From: Anisus vortex
Taxonomy: Eukaryota > Mollusca > Gastropoda > Planorbidae
Assembly: GCA_949126835.1 (NCBI GenBank)
Contig: OX421497.1
Span: 8,769,920-8,833,919, forward strand
Direction: 5' to 3'
DNA: 64,000 nucleotides
Shown here: positions 1-13,500 of the stretch, piece after piece
Numbering within the stretch: the first letter of the stretch is position 1
Layout of the letters: every line of letters begins with the position of its first letter
Translations under genes and position numbers: made by a program
The notes under the pieces: model-generated
Database searches by the model: none
What the model was told of the DNA's origin: nothing
Seen by the model: the letters and a program-made list of their open reading frames with translations, nothing else

Positions 1-616
1 AGAAGTCTATGTGTGTGTGTAGGCCTATATTAGAGGTCCATGTGCGTGTGTGTATTAGAAGTAAAGTTTTGGCATTGAAATGAGTTGTAGTTTTTTCTGC
101 TTATTAAGTTTTAAAAAAATATTCAATGCTGAAATATCGACCATTTTGTTAACAAGTCCAATTTTCATCTGTTTAGATTTTAGATCAATAAAGAAATCTT
201 ATCTAAAACTAGACCAACCCACACCACACACTTCCATGGATATGTTTCAGACTAGGCTTGACTGGAACCGTTACAGGTGGCCTGTCCATGTCCACTTCTT
301 CTATGATGTCACAGACTTTCCCAAGTAAAACTATTATTTGCAAACACTGAACTTGAGCAAAGAAAATATAACTTTCCAGCTACATAATGCTGTATAAAAA
401 CAAAAACAGAAAAAAAAGTGATAGCGACCAGCGAATAGTGTGGGGGGTGGGGGGGGGAGAGGAGATGCCCCATAATAAGAGAGAAAGACACAAAGAAAAA
501 GGAAAGGGTGAGAGAAAGAGGATGACAACGTGAGTAAAGGTGGGGGGGGGGGGAGGGGTTGGAGGCGAGAGTGATTAGAAAGAAAAGAGATAATAAAATC
601 AAAGGAGATAGAGTGA

Positions 617-1205
617 ATGGTGTCAGAGAAGGAGAAACAAACGAGAGAGAGAGAATGGTGTCAGAGAAGAAACAAACGAGAGAGAGAGAGTGAATGGTGT
701 CAGAGAAGGAGAAACAAACGAGAGAGAGAGAGTGAATGGTGTCAGAGAAGGAGAAACAAACGAGAGAGAGAGAGTGAATGGTGTCAGAGAAGGAGAAACA
801 AACGCGCGAGAGAGAATGAATGGTGTCAGAGAAGGAGAAACAAACGAGAGAGAGAGAGTGAATGGTGTCAGAGAAGGAGAAACAAACGAGAGAGAGAGAA
901 TGAATGGTGTCAGAGAAGGAGAAACAAACGAGAGAGAGAGAATGAATGGTGTCAGAGAAGGAGAAACAAACGAGAGAGTGAGAGTGAATGGTGTCAGAGA
1001 AGGAGAAACAAACGAGAGAGAGAGAGTGAATGGTGTCAGAGAAGGAGAAACAACGAGAGAGAGAGTGAATGGTGTCAGAGAAGGAGAAACAAACGAGAGA
1101 GAGAGAGAGAGTGAATGGTGTCAGAGAAGGAGAAACAAACGAGAGAGAGAGAGTGAATGGTGTCAGAGAAGGAGAAACAAACGAGAGAGAGAGAGAGAGA
1201 GATTG
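617..1205 (+). repeat. 42-bp minisatellite, about 14 units
   Basis: Tandem units of about 42 bp, each with GAATGGTGTCAGAGAAGG, then AGAAACAAAC and a (GA)n run of variable length. The purine-rich strand is plus. Because 42 is a multiple of 3, two plus frames stay open for over 160 codons (repeat peptides around WCQRRRNKRERESE and NGVREGETNERERV). This is best read as a satellite, not a gene. Purine-rich flanks continue to about 1425. Confidence 0.95.
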
Positions 1206-1929
1206 AACTAGAACAAAAGAGAGAACTAAAAAAAGTGACAGAGAAAGAAGAGGCGGACGAAATAGAAAAATAAGAACGCGTACGATTGGTAGAGAAAGGT
1301 AGTGTTTAATGGTGAGAATGAGGGAGAAGTGGGAAATGGCAAGAATGAAGTAGTAAGCCTATGAGAAAGACAGAAAGAGAGAGAAAGATAAAGAGAGAGA
1401 GGGAGAGAAATGAACTGTAAAGAGACTATGAACAAGAGCAGAGAACAACAGCCATATCACGTGACAGAACTGTACCGTCATTTAGGCCACTGTCACTTGT
1501 GATAATAATGTCATCCCTTTACACTAATTACACCACCGTAAATTTACTTAAAGCTACCAGCTCTAGTATCGGCCAACAGTATCATATTATTTTTATCCCC
1601 TACTGACCTGTGGTCAAAGATGACCCACACACACTCGCTCACACACAATCCCGTGGGAGTTAAAAGAAAAAAAGAAAAGTCCGTATCGGCATGACGAAAA
1701 AAAAAACGAGGGGTCGCTGGTGCATTGGTTGGGGGGTGAGAGGCGCCACGATATCTTCGCTTAGACGTCATTAGCGATTCCATATGGCCCAGATAATTGA
1801 CAGGCTTGTGGTAGATCAGAGAAGACACAGATCAATATCTCATGATCATGGGAGGCCCGCCCTTTGTCAGTGTTTCTTTAATATGCTTTGAAACTGTTAA
1901 CCTCAAAATTAGCTTTTTCTTCTTTTTAT

Positions 1930-2185
1930 ATTGCAGACGCTCATTCTATAAAGAAGATAATTGCGTACTACGCTCATCCGTGGTCCAAGTCTAGTCTTGC
2001 ATCTTTATTAATGTTTGAAATGATGCTAAGTTACTGTTTTTTTGTGTTTATTCTGGCAACCCATTCTATGTCCGAATGCCACTCGGGAAGAAATAGTAGG
2101 CTCCTTTTATGCAGTTGTTCTCGCATAAGGAAAGTGTTTTTATCCTTATGTTTATCTGATCATTGCAATGGGTTGTATTTCTAAA
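1930..2185 (-). pseudogene. LINE 3' end fragment, family with (TAAGA)n tail
   Basis: Read on the minus strand it encodes a fragment resembling YFFPSGIRT-stop-NGL, the decayed form of the SFFP.xIRxWNxLP motif found at the C-terminus of many LINE reverse transcriptases, followed by a short 3' UTR around GCGTACGCAATTATCTTC. It is one of nine related fragments in this window. It is 5'-truncated and carries stops. Confidence 0.65.
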
Positions 2186-2329
2186 TTTAAGAGTATAATG
2201 CCTTATGTATTATTACTACTTTACTCTTGGCCCTTCTGTCCTCTAGTGTTTCTAGGTTTTGTGCATGTGGTGGGGGCTATTTCACCAGAGTGCTATCAGC
2301 TACTCAGTTTACTGAGGACACTGGTGTGT

Positions 2330-2400
2330 GGAGCGAATGCAGCGTAGGACGCAATAATCTTCTTTAAGAAAGGATCGTCTGTAATATATAAGATAAGATG
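2330..2400 (+). repeat. LINE 3' UTR fragment, same family, with TAAGATAAGAT tail
   Basis: Carries only the last part of the family (GTAGGACGCAATAATCTTC, then GTCTGTAATATATAAGATAAG). The pentamer tail at the plus-strand end gives the orientation. Confidence 0.6.
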
Positions 2401-2580
2401 CACTAACCCAGCAAATGGTTCACACATTTCACCAGCCACGAGATTCTTGACTTCAGAATTGAGGTCACCACCAAATTTATTAAGTCCTTTTTAAAACTGG
2501 GCAAGCCTTGAGTCTTGAACCAATTCCTTGGGAACCACTGTTCAACACTCTGCCACTAGTCCCAATCATATAACAGTAAA
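2400..2580 (-). repeat. Possible tRNA-headed SINE fragment
   Basis: On the minus strand from about 2570 the sequence opens GGGACTAGTGGCAGAGTG and continues to GGTTCAAGACTC, resembling tRNA A and B boxes. It is decayed and has no clear tail. Confidence 0.35.
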
Positions 2581-2689
2581 AACTATCCTAAAAAAGTAAC
2601 CATCAACAAAAAACAAATAACAGTGATTTAGTAAATGAGAAATTAAAAGTAAATAAATGCACACACAGCCAATGGAATGACATCATTTT

Positions 2690-3060
2690 TTTATTTTCCA
2701 GACTTTCAAGTCAATAATTATACAACCAACTTTAGGCAATCAACTTTAGACAGTTACAAAAGGCACATGCCTAAACTTAAGAGACAGTCTGTACCTTTAG
2801 ACAACCTATTGTCAATTTCTTTAGTCAATAAATATATAGTCTATTTCTCTGGACACAATGTTGTCTATTTCTTTGAGACTATAATATAGTCTATTTGATT
2901 AGACCATCCATTTACAATATGTTTCATTTGAGACAATCCACTTTAGTCTTTTTCATTTGACAATCTATGGCCAATTTTTTGTTTAGATACTCTGTACCCT
3001 ACTTCCTTCACATAATTCATAGTGTAGCCCTTCATACAACAAACAGTCTATTTCTTGCAA
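2690..3060. repeat. Degenerate short tandem array (about 20-25 bp)
   Basis: Repeated words such as TTTAGACA, GTCTATTTCTTT and AGACAATC recur every 20-25 bases with many changes. An ORF runs through part of it but has no recognisable protein features. It looks like an old, decayed tandem repeat. Confidence 0.55.
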
Positions 3061-3900
3061 AACGATCCTCTTATTTCTTTCAAAATTCTATGGTTCATTT
3101 CTTTAGTACTTTTCAAGCATAGGCAGTCTAGGGCATACTTTTCTTTTTCTAAGCCATTAAAAGCATTTTGCATTTTCACCTATGCTCCAAGAAGCACCTT
3201 AAAAAAAAAACGACAACATATGGGTTGGTTAACCGCTAGTTCTTTTTAAAACAATCCTAAAATATATTAATGCATTTATTACTAGGGTATAAAAGCAACA
3301 TTGTGAGCATAAACTCAATCGTTGGGCGAGAGTCGCTTGGGCGGACCAGTTCCCAAGAATGGGTCTATGAACATGTCCCCAAGGCCTTGCTGTGCGCAAA
3401 GCTGGCAGATTGCACAAAAGTTATAGAGGCCTGTGGTTCAGACTTTTTTTTTTAAACGGGACATGACCATGGTGTGCACATTAATAAGCTGTGGGTGGGT
3501 CCCGCTGAGGAGTGCAACGTCCGTCAAGATGGCATGCAAATAGCAGAGGTCACACTTGCAGCAAAGAGCCCCGGTGAGGAAAGTCACAAGAGAAAGTCAC
3601 AGGGCAAAAACCACAAAGAAAGTAATCCATCGTCTCTTGAGGTCAGACTGACGTCATATATAAGACATCAAAAAAGAATTGTGTTTCAAGCAAGGAAACT
3701 CTCTGGCTAAAGAAAGTCACACTATATAAATAAGAATGGAAAAATATTCTTAAAAAATTCTCCGTACTATTGACCAGAAATCTTGAGACCAATGAGACAT
3801 ACAATTATTACGTAGATTACATACAACATTTTACTTTTTGACACATTATGTAAAATAAAAAGCCATTTTAGTTGTGTGCCTCTTTTTAGCTGAATTATTA

Positions 3901-4536
3901 TTTATTAAATAATAATAGGTCTAACAAATCAAAATGACCAATGCATATGAGAAAGACCAAATCCGTAGTTCTAATATGTTTTTTTTAAAAAGAGAAAAAT
4001 GCCATTCATTAAAGAAAAATATCATGAATTAAAAAAATTTGAATAAAAAAGCAAAGTTATGGAATTATAAATTAGAAGGTAACAAAAGTAACAAAGTTTT
4101 AAAAAACAAACTTAACCCTTACAGTCCCGGGCGCATATATAGCGGAACTGAAGGCAGCATAGATAGAAGTAGGTCGGTACGGGAAGGGTTAAAAACAAAA
4201 ACAACCTGATACTGAGCCTCACAAAACGTGGATGATATTGAGAAATTCCAAAACCAAAAATATTTCTTCCTTCATCACTTTAACAAAACAAAAAAAATCT
4301 GGCTATATAAATAATATAACAGTCACTTGTGCATGTATACATCTGTAAGCCAATAATTAAAACATGAATCGATTGCTATGAAACAAAAAAACAAATGCAA
4401 TGAAACAATTTTGAGAATATAAAACATGATTTTAAAAAAAGCACAACAAAGTTCAAAAAGTCCAATTTCTTAATTTTAACTTCAGGTCACAACTCGGCTG
4501 GGTGTTTTTCATTCTCCTCAACAAAAAAAACTTATT
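3901..4536 (-). other. Probable catalase 3' UTR
   Basis: After the stop codon at 4537-4539 the first AATAAA read on the minus strand is at 3906-3901, giving a 3' UTR of about 630 nt. If this is right, the 81-bp TTAA-flanked element at 4112-4192 is transcribed as part of the catalase mRNA. No transcript evidence is available. Confidence 0.4.
4112..4192 (+). mobile_element. 81-bp TTAA-flanked mini-MITE, copy 1
   Basis: Begins TTAACCCTTACAGTCCCGGG and ends TACGGGAAGGGTTAA. The TTAA at each end and the CCCTT/AAGGG inverted ends fit a piggyBac-type non-autonomous element. Internal words TATATAGCGGAACTGAAGG and AGTAGGTCGG are shared by all five copies in the window. Confidence 0.85.
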
Positions 4537-7500
4537 TTATAAGTTTGCAGCTTTTTCCTGGAAATGAAGAAATAATGTAAAATATAAGACATGTCAATGC
4601 ATTTAAAGAACACTGTGCCATTTCATTTGGATATTTACAGTTTATTTCTAATAAGGTTTAATTATACATCATGTAATATTCATACCAGCCACAATGACCA
4701 GAATTTTGTTACAAAGCCAATCTTTATTATATTATTACTTTTTTAAAGTAAAGTATTCCCTTTTTAATCGTGCTGTTTTGACGGGGTCGGTATAACAGCA
4801 CTCACTCAACGGCCACAGCATACAAAAGGATTGTGTGGCTCGCGCACCCCCCCCCCAATAGCAACTTTATACTTTACCTCCCACTATTGTCATGTGTCCA
4901 CCAGGGAATGGAGAGACTCAGAGACACCCTCCAGACACCAAAAAAAAAAGAGAGCCCCGGCATAATCCTGGATCTGAACCCTGGATATTTGGCACCCTAA
5001 TCTGCATGCGCTGCAACTAAGCCACCACCACTGTCGCAAATCAGGTAATAATAATAATTATTATTATTATTTATATAGCTCTTCTATTCATGCTATTTTC
5101 GCATGCTCAGTGCGCTCTAGAAGATTATTACATCCACTAGGCCCAAAAACTCCTGCAGGGTGGCTGGGATTGGTCGGCGGCAGGTCTAGAACACTGGCCG
5201 CGCTTTGTTGACAGTCTGGTGAACTAACCACTGGACCAACCGGCTTCACTTAAAAGATGTCTGCCATTAGAGGGAACGTTTGTAAGAAAAACTGATGTAA
5301 TACGAGTTGCTTGTGAGTTGGAGGGAGATTGGGAACTCTGCATCTCTTTCAATGTTTGACCAGTAAGCCTGAATTTGACAATTGTTTCATTGAGATTTGG
5401 AATTGATTTTAATGTCTTTATGTTTACATTAGACAGCCACCATGTCCCACACTCAGACCCTAAACCCAGTCTATAGTTCTCAGACTAACTGTCTTCGCTC
5501 ATAGTCCATGCATGCGCAACAACAAAACAATGCAATATGTTGTTGTTTTTTTAGCAACAAAGATTATGCATCACAACATTCCTGATCAAGATCCAAGCCC
5601 ACTGGACTTCAACCCCCCCTACACCCTACATGAAATGATGACAGTTACTCAGGGACTCATATTTTGGCAACTCATCCCAAGAATGTGGGGGGGGGGGACA
5701 ACATTTTAAAGCAGTTGCCAACACGCGTGCGGGGGAAACAATGAAATAAATTACCAGTTTGCCATTGCCGAGCCCATCCTTGACCCGCTGGCCAAACTCG
5801 GGGTCCACCTGCGTGAAGTTGGTGACGGCCCTCTTCTGAATGAACTCCTGAGCCTCCCTCAGGTGGCCCACAATGTTCTCCACAAGCCTAGTTCTTTCAT
5901 CCGCTGACAACACCTGAAGGAGTGAGACAATTTGTATCGTGAGCATCCTGATCTCTCGTGACAAAGGCAATGTGCATTAAAAACAGTGGAGAAAAACTCA
6001 TTGAAAAACCCAAGACCAAGCTTAAACTGAACTCTTTCTCACCTTCCTCCAAAACTGCCCAACTTGAGTAAAGTTGTCATCGTCGTGAGTGTTGTACCTC
6101 TGGACGTCGCCGGACAGAGTGAAGGGGCACTCCAAGTGATCCTGGACATCCGTCGGACCGCCAAAACTATTGGGGAAATAGTTTGGGGCGCCCTCTGGTG
6201 TCAACGGAAAAAAAAGGAAACAGATGCAACGTATAATACTTAGATACACCAGATAATCTATGCAGCTAGACTACATTAAATTGTACAGACTAATTAATTT
6301 GCAACTGGTTAATATATTAGGGTACAGCTAAATAAAATCTACATTTACTTTACAAAAATAGAGTAAAATGTATAAAATAGTACAATGTTAAGTTTACATG
6401 TGTAAAACTTCTACAGACCTAATTAGTAAATATATGTTAATAAATAGAATTTATATAGGACACTTAGTGACATGAGATGACCAATATATATCATCTTAAC
6501 CTTGCTAAATGGGACTAAAGTAACCATGTCATCAGAAATAATAGTTTGATGCACAGGTTTTACTTGCCGTAACAACATGCGTGTCCCATTTAAATTAAAA
6601 TATTTAAAGTGAGCAATGATTCCAATTTCAAATGGAGAATTTTGAATAACCAGCCAAAGCTCTAACATTCATAAAATTTTCCAGACTTTTAAACATTGGG
6701 CGCATTCAAAATAGTCACTTGGCAATTTCAGGAGTAAAATCCTAGAGCAAGTAGTCTAAGGGCAATAATTCTACAATCACTTGTTTTGTTTTCCTACTCA
6801 GAATGAGCAATGCTGCTACCACAATCATAAATTCATTTTTAGAATAAAAGTAACAAGCTTTATACAATGGTCTTTGACTCATATCAGCATCACATGTTGA
6901 CCCTAAAACTACTTGATGCATAGTGGAAAGTGATCCTAATCTCCAAATATCATTTTTTTTAAAAACACACACTTATCTAATCTGTTAAGTTGTGTGCATA
7001 ACTCAATAGCTAATCATTTTTTAAAAAAAGGTCAGTGGGAAGCATTGATTCATAAAACTTATTAAATATTCAGCTGTGCTGATAGTTGAAATTAATTTAC
7101 CCTTAAAGCCCTAAAAAAATCAATATAGAGCAATACAAAATATTTAAAAAAAACTACACTACCTTGGTTGTCGTTGACACACTGCGGTCCGTCCCTCTGG
7201 TAGTTTTTCACCTTCGTATTGAATGGACAGTTGACTGGGATCTGGAGGTAGTTGCTCCCCAGGCGGTGGCGATGTGTGTCGGTGTAGGAATAGAGTCGCC
7301 CCTGTAAGATAAATGTCCAAATTTGAGAGGATTAAATAAAAATTAGTGGTTTGCTGCTGGTGTTTTTATTTTTTTTAGTCATTTGTCGAGTCTCAAAATT
7401 ATAAGGTGTTTCAACTCTGTACAGTTTGTGATACAGTTTGTGATGCATTCTTTTCCTTCTTGGGGAACCCTGTGCAGCAATGAACAAGAAAACAATGCTG

Positions 7501-10500
7501 CGTTATGGTCCAAAAAAACAAACATCTGCATTTAGGCAGGTATGGTGACCAGAAATTGCTTAGCATGCTCACCTTAAAAGTTATACCTCAAATTCGACCA
7601 ACCACCTTTGTTTTGTAATAATTTATCTTTTTGTTTTTCACATGTATAAACCAGCCAACTGTTTCATGGCAAGTCTAGTTAGAGAACATTAACAGTAAAT
7701 AAAATTGTACTATACTATATAGCTATGAAGGAGAATATTAAACAATTTTAAAGATAATGAATTTGAATAGCGTCGGAAAAAAGTTTCTTGTCCTTCCAAA
7801 TTGATCAATAGGGCCGGTGAAGCAGCATTCAACAGTTTCTGTGTCCACGGCATACTGGGGCATTGTGTGGCCAGCACACCCTAACTTAAGTCAGATACCT
7901 ATCACAGGGACACCTTCCAGACATCAGGATTTAAACCCAGTACCTTGGGTGCACAAGCTGAACCCGTTGTCGCTCGGCCGCCGTACCCCCTATAGTGTTG
8001 AATATTCATTTCTAAAATGTATATATCTATTACAAATAGATGTTTATGTACATTAAACAACTGTATACTTTACAATCATAAAAAAAAAACACATACCTGC
8101 AACATTTTATCAGGGCTTGGTTCTACACCTGGCACCAAATGGGCTGGCGAAAAGGCAATCTGCTCAATGTCTGTGAAGTAATTCTTGGGATTTTGGTTCA
8201 AGACCATCCGTCCGACTGGGATCAGGGGAAACTCAGCATGTGGCCAAATCTAATATAATGTTTTATAAAAAAATAAAATAAAAAATAGGCTACAATAATC
8301 TGTAACCAGTCAAAAACTAAACTATAAAAAACATTACGAATTGCTTACTTTCACTATAGATTACCTACGCCAAACAAACATTATGAATTGCTTTCTTACA
8401 CTATAGATTACCTTTGTCAAACAAACATTACGAATTGCTTACTTTCACTATAGATTACCTTCGTCAGGTCAAATGGATTGCACCTGAATTTCTCCGCCTC
8501 TTCTGGAGACATAATCTGGATGTAAAGTGTCCAAGACGGGAAGTTGCCTTCAGCGATGGCGTTGTACAGATCACGAGTAGCGTAGTCTGGGTCAGTGGCC
8601 TGGAGCTTGAGAGCATCATCCGCCATCAAATTCTTAATGCCCTGATCTGTCTGAGAGTACACAGCATCCAGTCAGGCTTATTGGAAGTAGTTATCAACCA
8701 CAGGGATGAACTCACTTTCTTTAATTTAACTAAGTCGAGAAACAATTAAGTTTACCCTTTGGCCCTTGGAGTCGCAGCTCTTTGCCTTTACTGATAGTCC
8801 CTTGCAGGTTGTTTCCCATTTGATCCCAAATCGAGTTTTTAAATGCCTAATATAAACTATTTTAAACTCTGACCAAAGAGAGAAATAGAGATGCTATTTG
8901 TATACGTTTGTTTGGTATTTTTAGTGCGATTGAGCGAATTTAAGTGAATTATTGAAAATAACGCATTTTTAGAGCTAATTCTAAGAAAATTGATGGCATT
9001 TCCGAAATATTTAGAGAAGCATTAGGCTAGGCTGAGGGGGGAAAGGCTTTATTATTTTGATAATGCCAAGATAGTAGAGTTATTTTAAGTGTTGTAGAAG
9101 TTGAATATCCTTTGAATAGAAGAATTTGAGTCCAATGTGATGATTTCAAATTGACGTAGACTCAGTTATTTATTTTATTTTCCATTTTATTAATTACTAT
9201 ATTTTTATCTCTACTGGTTTGGATTAAACTTTATATTTTTGTATATTGACTATAAAGAATTTGATTCAGTTGCTTTAATAGTTTTTTTCACAGTAAATAT
9301 TTTTATAATATTTCTGGTCTGATTTTTTTTTTTCAATATACGGAGTTATGCAACTTGACGCAAGAGTTGAAGGGTAGAAAATTGGCAACTGAGTAAAGGG
9401 CAAAGGGTTAATGAGTTTGTTAATTTTTGCATTATTTCCTGGCAAGATATTTTTTCTACTAACTTTTATCAATGGAAAAACTTTCTTTTATGCAGCTGGT
9501 TGGGACGTTACTGAAAGGCTACACTTAGTTTTGACAAGTTGAAATACCTTGAAATGGAACTTGCAGTAGTTGAATTGACCGTTCTTGTTAACAAGCTTGA
9601 ACGTGTGGCTTCCGTAGCCATTCATGTGCCTGTAGCCATCGGGCGTCCCGCGGTCAGAGTACAAGAAGGCCACCTGGTGAGTTGTCTCAGGGCGCAGGGT
9701 GAAGAAATCCCAGGTCATATCTGCATCCTGTGGGGGAGAATCAGAAGGAATAAAGTCAATATATTTATGATATACATTTGGTATTTTATAACATACTCTA
9801 TTATCACAATAAATGAAGCAATTAATTTTAGACTCTACTTCACCCTCAACATAGCGCCATGGCCAACATTCACCTCCAACATGGACATGTGTTGTTCTAT
9901 AACCAGCAATGTGATCGTTATGCTGCTAATCACTAAATAAAAGCATGGCCGGAAAATTACAAGGCCCCCCCACTCTCTTGCTCAGATTGAAGATTATATA
10001 ATTATGCTATTGAAATAAAAATATTGAAATAATTTACAGGTTATCTTTTGTAATCTTTTAATAAGGATGAGCTCATATATGCTAAAAATAAAAGCATTGT
10101 TTTTCCACAATGAGCAGATGTAATATTACGAGTACTATGAGTCAATGGTCAGTCAAAGGACTTGAACATTTCTATAATGACTTGAAGAATAAGATATTTT
10201 CAGGTATCAAATATCAAACATACCTTCAAATTAGTGACAGGATTTCTCTTCTGTGTGTGAATAAAGCTGGGGAACTGGAAGGGAAAAAAGTAAAAAAAAC
10301 ACAACACTTAATCAACTTAATACTTAACATGTAAAATTACATTTCAACACTTAATCAACTTAATACTTAACATGTAAAATTACATTTCAACACTTAATCA
10401 ACTTAATACTTAACATGTAAAATTACATTTCAACACTTAATCAACTTAATACTTAACATGTAAAATTACATTTCAACACTTAATCAACTTAACACTTAAC

Positions 10501-13500
10501 ATGTAAAATTACATTTCAACACTTAATCAACTTAACACTTAACATGTAAAATTACATTTCAATCTCAGAACTCTTGATGCTTGTCTTTTTCAAACTCTAA
10601 TAGCAAACGAAAATATGATAAACTTGCGGTGGTGAATTCAATGTTATAGGCGGCTTCTAAATCTATCTGAGATATGGTCCCCTTAACTGACAGCAAACTT
10701 TCAACTGCAAGATGTATTCACTGAGACAGAAAAGTGAAGAAAAGTATCCCTTTTAGAAGGAGCTGGCCACTGGCCAGTGAAGCAGCATTTACTAGTCTCT
10801 GTGGCCATTGTATACAAGGGCATTGAGTGGCAGTTACATTGCACAGCCACCTTTACTTTCACTAGAATTGAACTCCCAATGACTAAGAACAGACATTGGC
10901 TCTCTTGAGTGCCGTAAACGCTGACCCAACATCTGAAGTTGTGACCTTAGTCTACTGTTTCATGTGAGTGTGGGTAATGTCTACAATTTGGTGGGTTTAT
11001 TTTTGTTTAGATATGAGTTGAGTGCTATATGTCTTGTTTTTAACTGGAATACTAATAATCATGACTTTAATGACTATTTATATAGCGCATCTTTCCATGT
11101 AGTTGAATTTAGCATGATCAGTGAGCTTTCTTTCAACAATTCAGTTGCAGGTGATAGAATTGGGAAAGCTGTCGCTCCACCACTGTGACCCATATGTTAA
11201 GATTTTACAACATACATAATGTTTTTCCTACATCAGCAGAGCTTTGCCTGTATTCCACTCACCAGGATGGGGTCCCTTATGAAGAAGATAGGAGTGTTGT
11301 TCCCCACCAAGTCCCAATTCCCATCCTCTGTATAAAACTTCAAAGCGAAACCTCTGGGGTCTCTGGCTGTGTCTGCAGAACCCTTTTCTCCACCTAGAAG
11401 CACAAACAGACATGTCGTTGATTTTGTAGAGTAAAATTTCTATTACTAAATGTTGTACGAACAGAAGAGCCCTTCCCATCTTGTACGTTATCATTTTAAA
11501 AGTCTTTCTAAACAAAATTAATAAAAATAATTAATGCTTAAACAGTGTCCGGTAAAAAAAAAGGTCAACACCAAATAAAAAACAAAATACTTTACTGTAC
11601 TTTAAGGTACACAAATACTCCAATGAATGACACTAAAGTGTAATGGTAACCAATGGAGAAGTTTGATAAAAAAAAAAGGAATAATTTAAAAATTAATTGG
11701 ACAGCAAACAAAATAAGAGAGAGAGAAAGTAATAGGAACATGAAATGAAAGACATACCCACGGTTGAGAAGCGGGCAGCCACCATGGTCTTCTTTCCAAC
11801 ATGATCAAATATTTTAGCTTTGCAATATTTGCTAATATCATGTGTCACTTCAAAATAGCCAAATGCACCTATGAGGTTTAAAGTGGAAGAGAAATTAAAA
11901 ACACAAAAAAAAAAGCTTGTGAACATTGAAACGAACGCACTAAAAGGGACTAATGTTTTCATTTGTTCTCTCTTCTTCTATAAGCCAGCCTGCAAATCAG
12001 TTTGCTCTCTTGCAGTCAATGCCAGACAAACCTATTTACATGTCATTTTCTAGTTGTTCTGCATCGCTGTATAGTGTAGGTTGAGGGGTGTGCCTAAGGT
12101 AGGTTAGCTTTGGGCATCAAGTAGGACATTGCCATTTATAAAGTCTCATTTTTTCTATATGCTAAAACATTGAGGTGGCGTCATTCATTTTGCTTCAATA
12201 ATTGCAAACCAAATCAGACCAATAATTGAAATAAACATACAATAAAAACATGCATTTTAAGTTATTTTGTTTTTCTTATAAAATGAGGTAAAAACCATTC
12301 TAACACTAAAAATTTTGAGATATAATATAATTTATGGCAACAACATTTTCTTAGCATATCTATTTGTAAAAGTTAGCCAAATTTCAGTAAATCAACTTCC
12401 TTTCTCAATGAAAATGTAGGATAAAATATAAACCTAAAAATACTTATTTACTTATTAGTGTATTTGGTAAATTGTTGTACATTTAATTTAAGCTGCACTA
12501 ATAAATATTTTTATAAAATGTGTAAGCAAATAGAAGAAGAAAATGCGTGAGTTAATGGCCAATTATTATTATTTTCATTTTTATATCTTGAATGATGAGA
12601 GACTGATTCATCACTAATTAACATATATTTGTTGAGAACTAAAGATGGACTAATGTAGAATATGACAATATGTATGTGACCGCTGTGTTGAGATGGACCA
12701 TGCCCTACATAAATTAAGTTACTTTCAAAGATATGACCCAAGGTCAATACCCTTATCAGCTGAAGATTTCAGCTACTGCAGAGTAACAAGAAGATATAAC
12801 AAACAATCTTGTTTATCTATCATTCTCAGGCAGGTGAAGTATAAATGAATCATTACGTAGTAAACAGACCTGACCCTTTGGCGTGGACTACTCTCTCTGG
12901 GATGCGCTCCCTCTGGAAGTGGGCCATGTCATCCAAGAAGACGTGGTCCTGGATAAGCATGGGGCCTCTCGGCCCAACGGTGAGGACAGCATTTTTATTG
13001 CCGACAGGCGCACCAGCGGCAGTAGTGATGGTATCTTTTGTCTGAAAGCAGGCAATAGTTGTTATGCTTTACAAGCCAAAGGCTCACTGTTGCTAGTCCT
13101 GCAATCTGCAATATAATCATTGTCCTAACCCTAACTTTGAAATTAAAAGTATATAAGACATGCAAAACAAAGGTAAAGCATCCTGTATGGACCACAGGGC
13201 CATGATTAAGAAACGTTCCCCAGGTATCACATAAAAAAGGACGGTGTGGCCATGACAATGCTCAGCAGCTTTTACTCACTTTGCCCCTCATCAAAGCAGG
13301 ATACCTTAACCCTCCCCACCCAGGAAAAAAATGATGTTAGATTAGGTCGGAACCCAAAACCTTTGAGTGATTTTATCTTATCTTATACACTACTTCCGCT
13401 CCTTCTATAGAGAAGATTATTGCGTCCTACACTCATCTGTGGTCTGCGTCTAGTCTTGCATTTTTATTAATGTTTTTAATTGGTTTGTTCAGACAACCCA

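Noticed and set aside
617..1211. Two overlapping Arg/Glu-rich ORFs of 165 and 173 codons
   Set aside because: They are translations of a 42-bp satellite; both frames are open only because the period is a multiple of three.
9539..9940. 133-codon plus-strand ORF
   Set aside because: It is the complement of catalase exon 6 (9727-9548) extended into an intron.
10296..10562. CRISPR-like array of 43-bp repeats
   Set aside because: The units are contiguous tandem copies with no unique spacers, within an animal gene intron.
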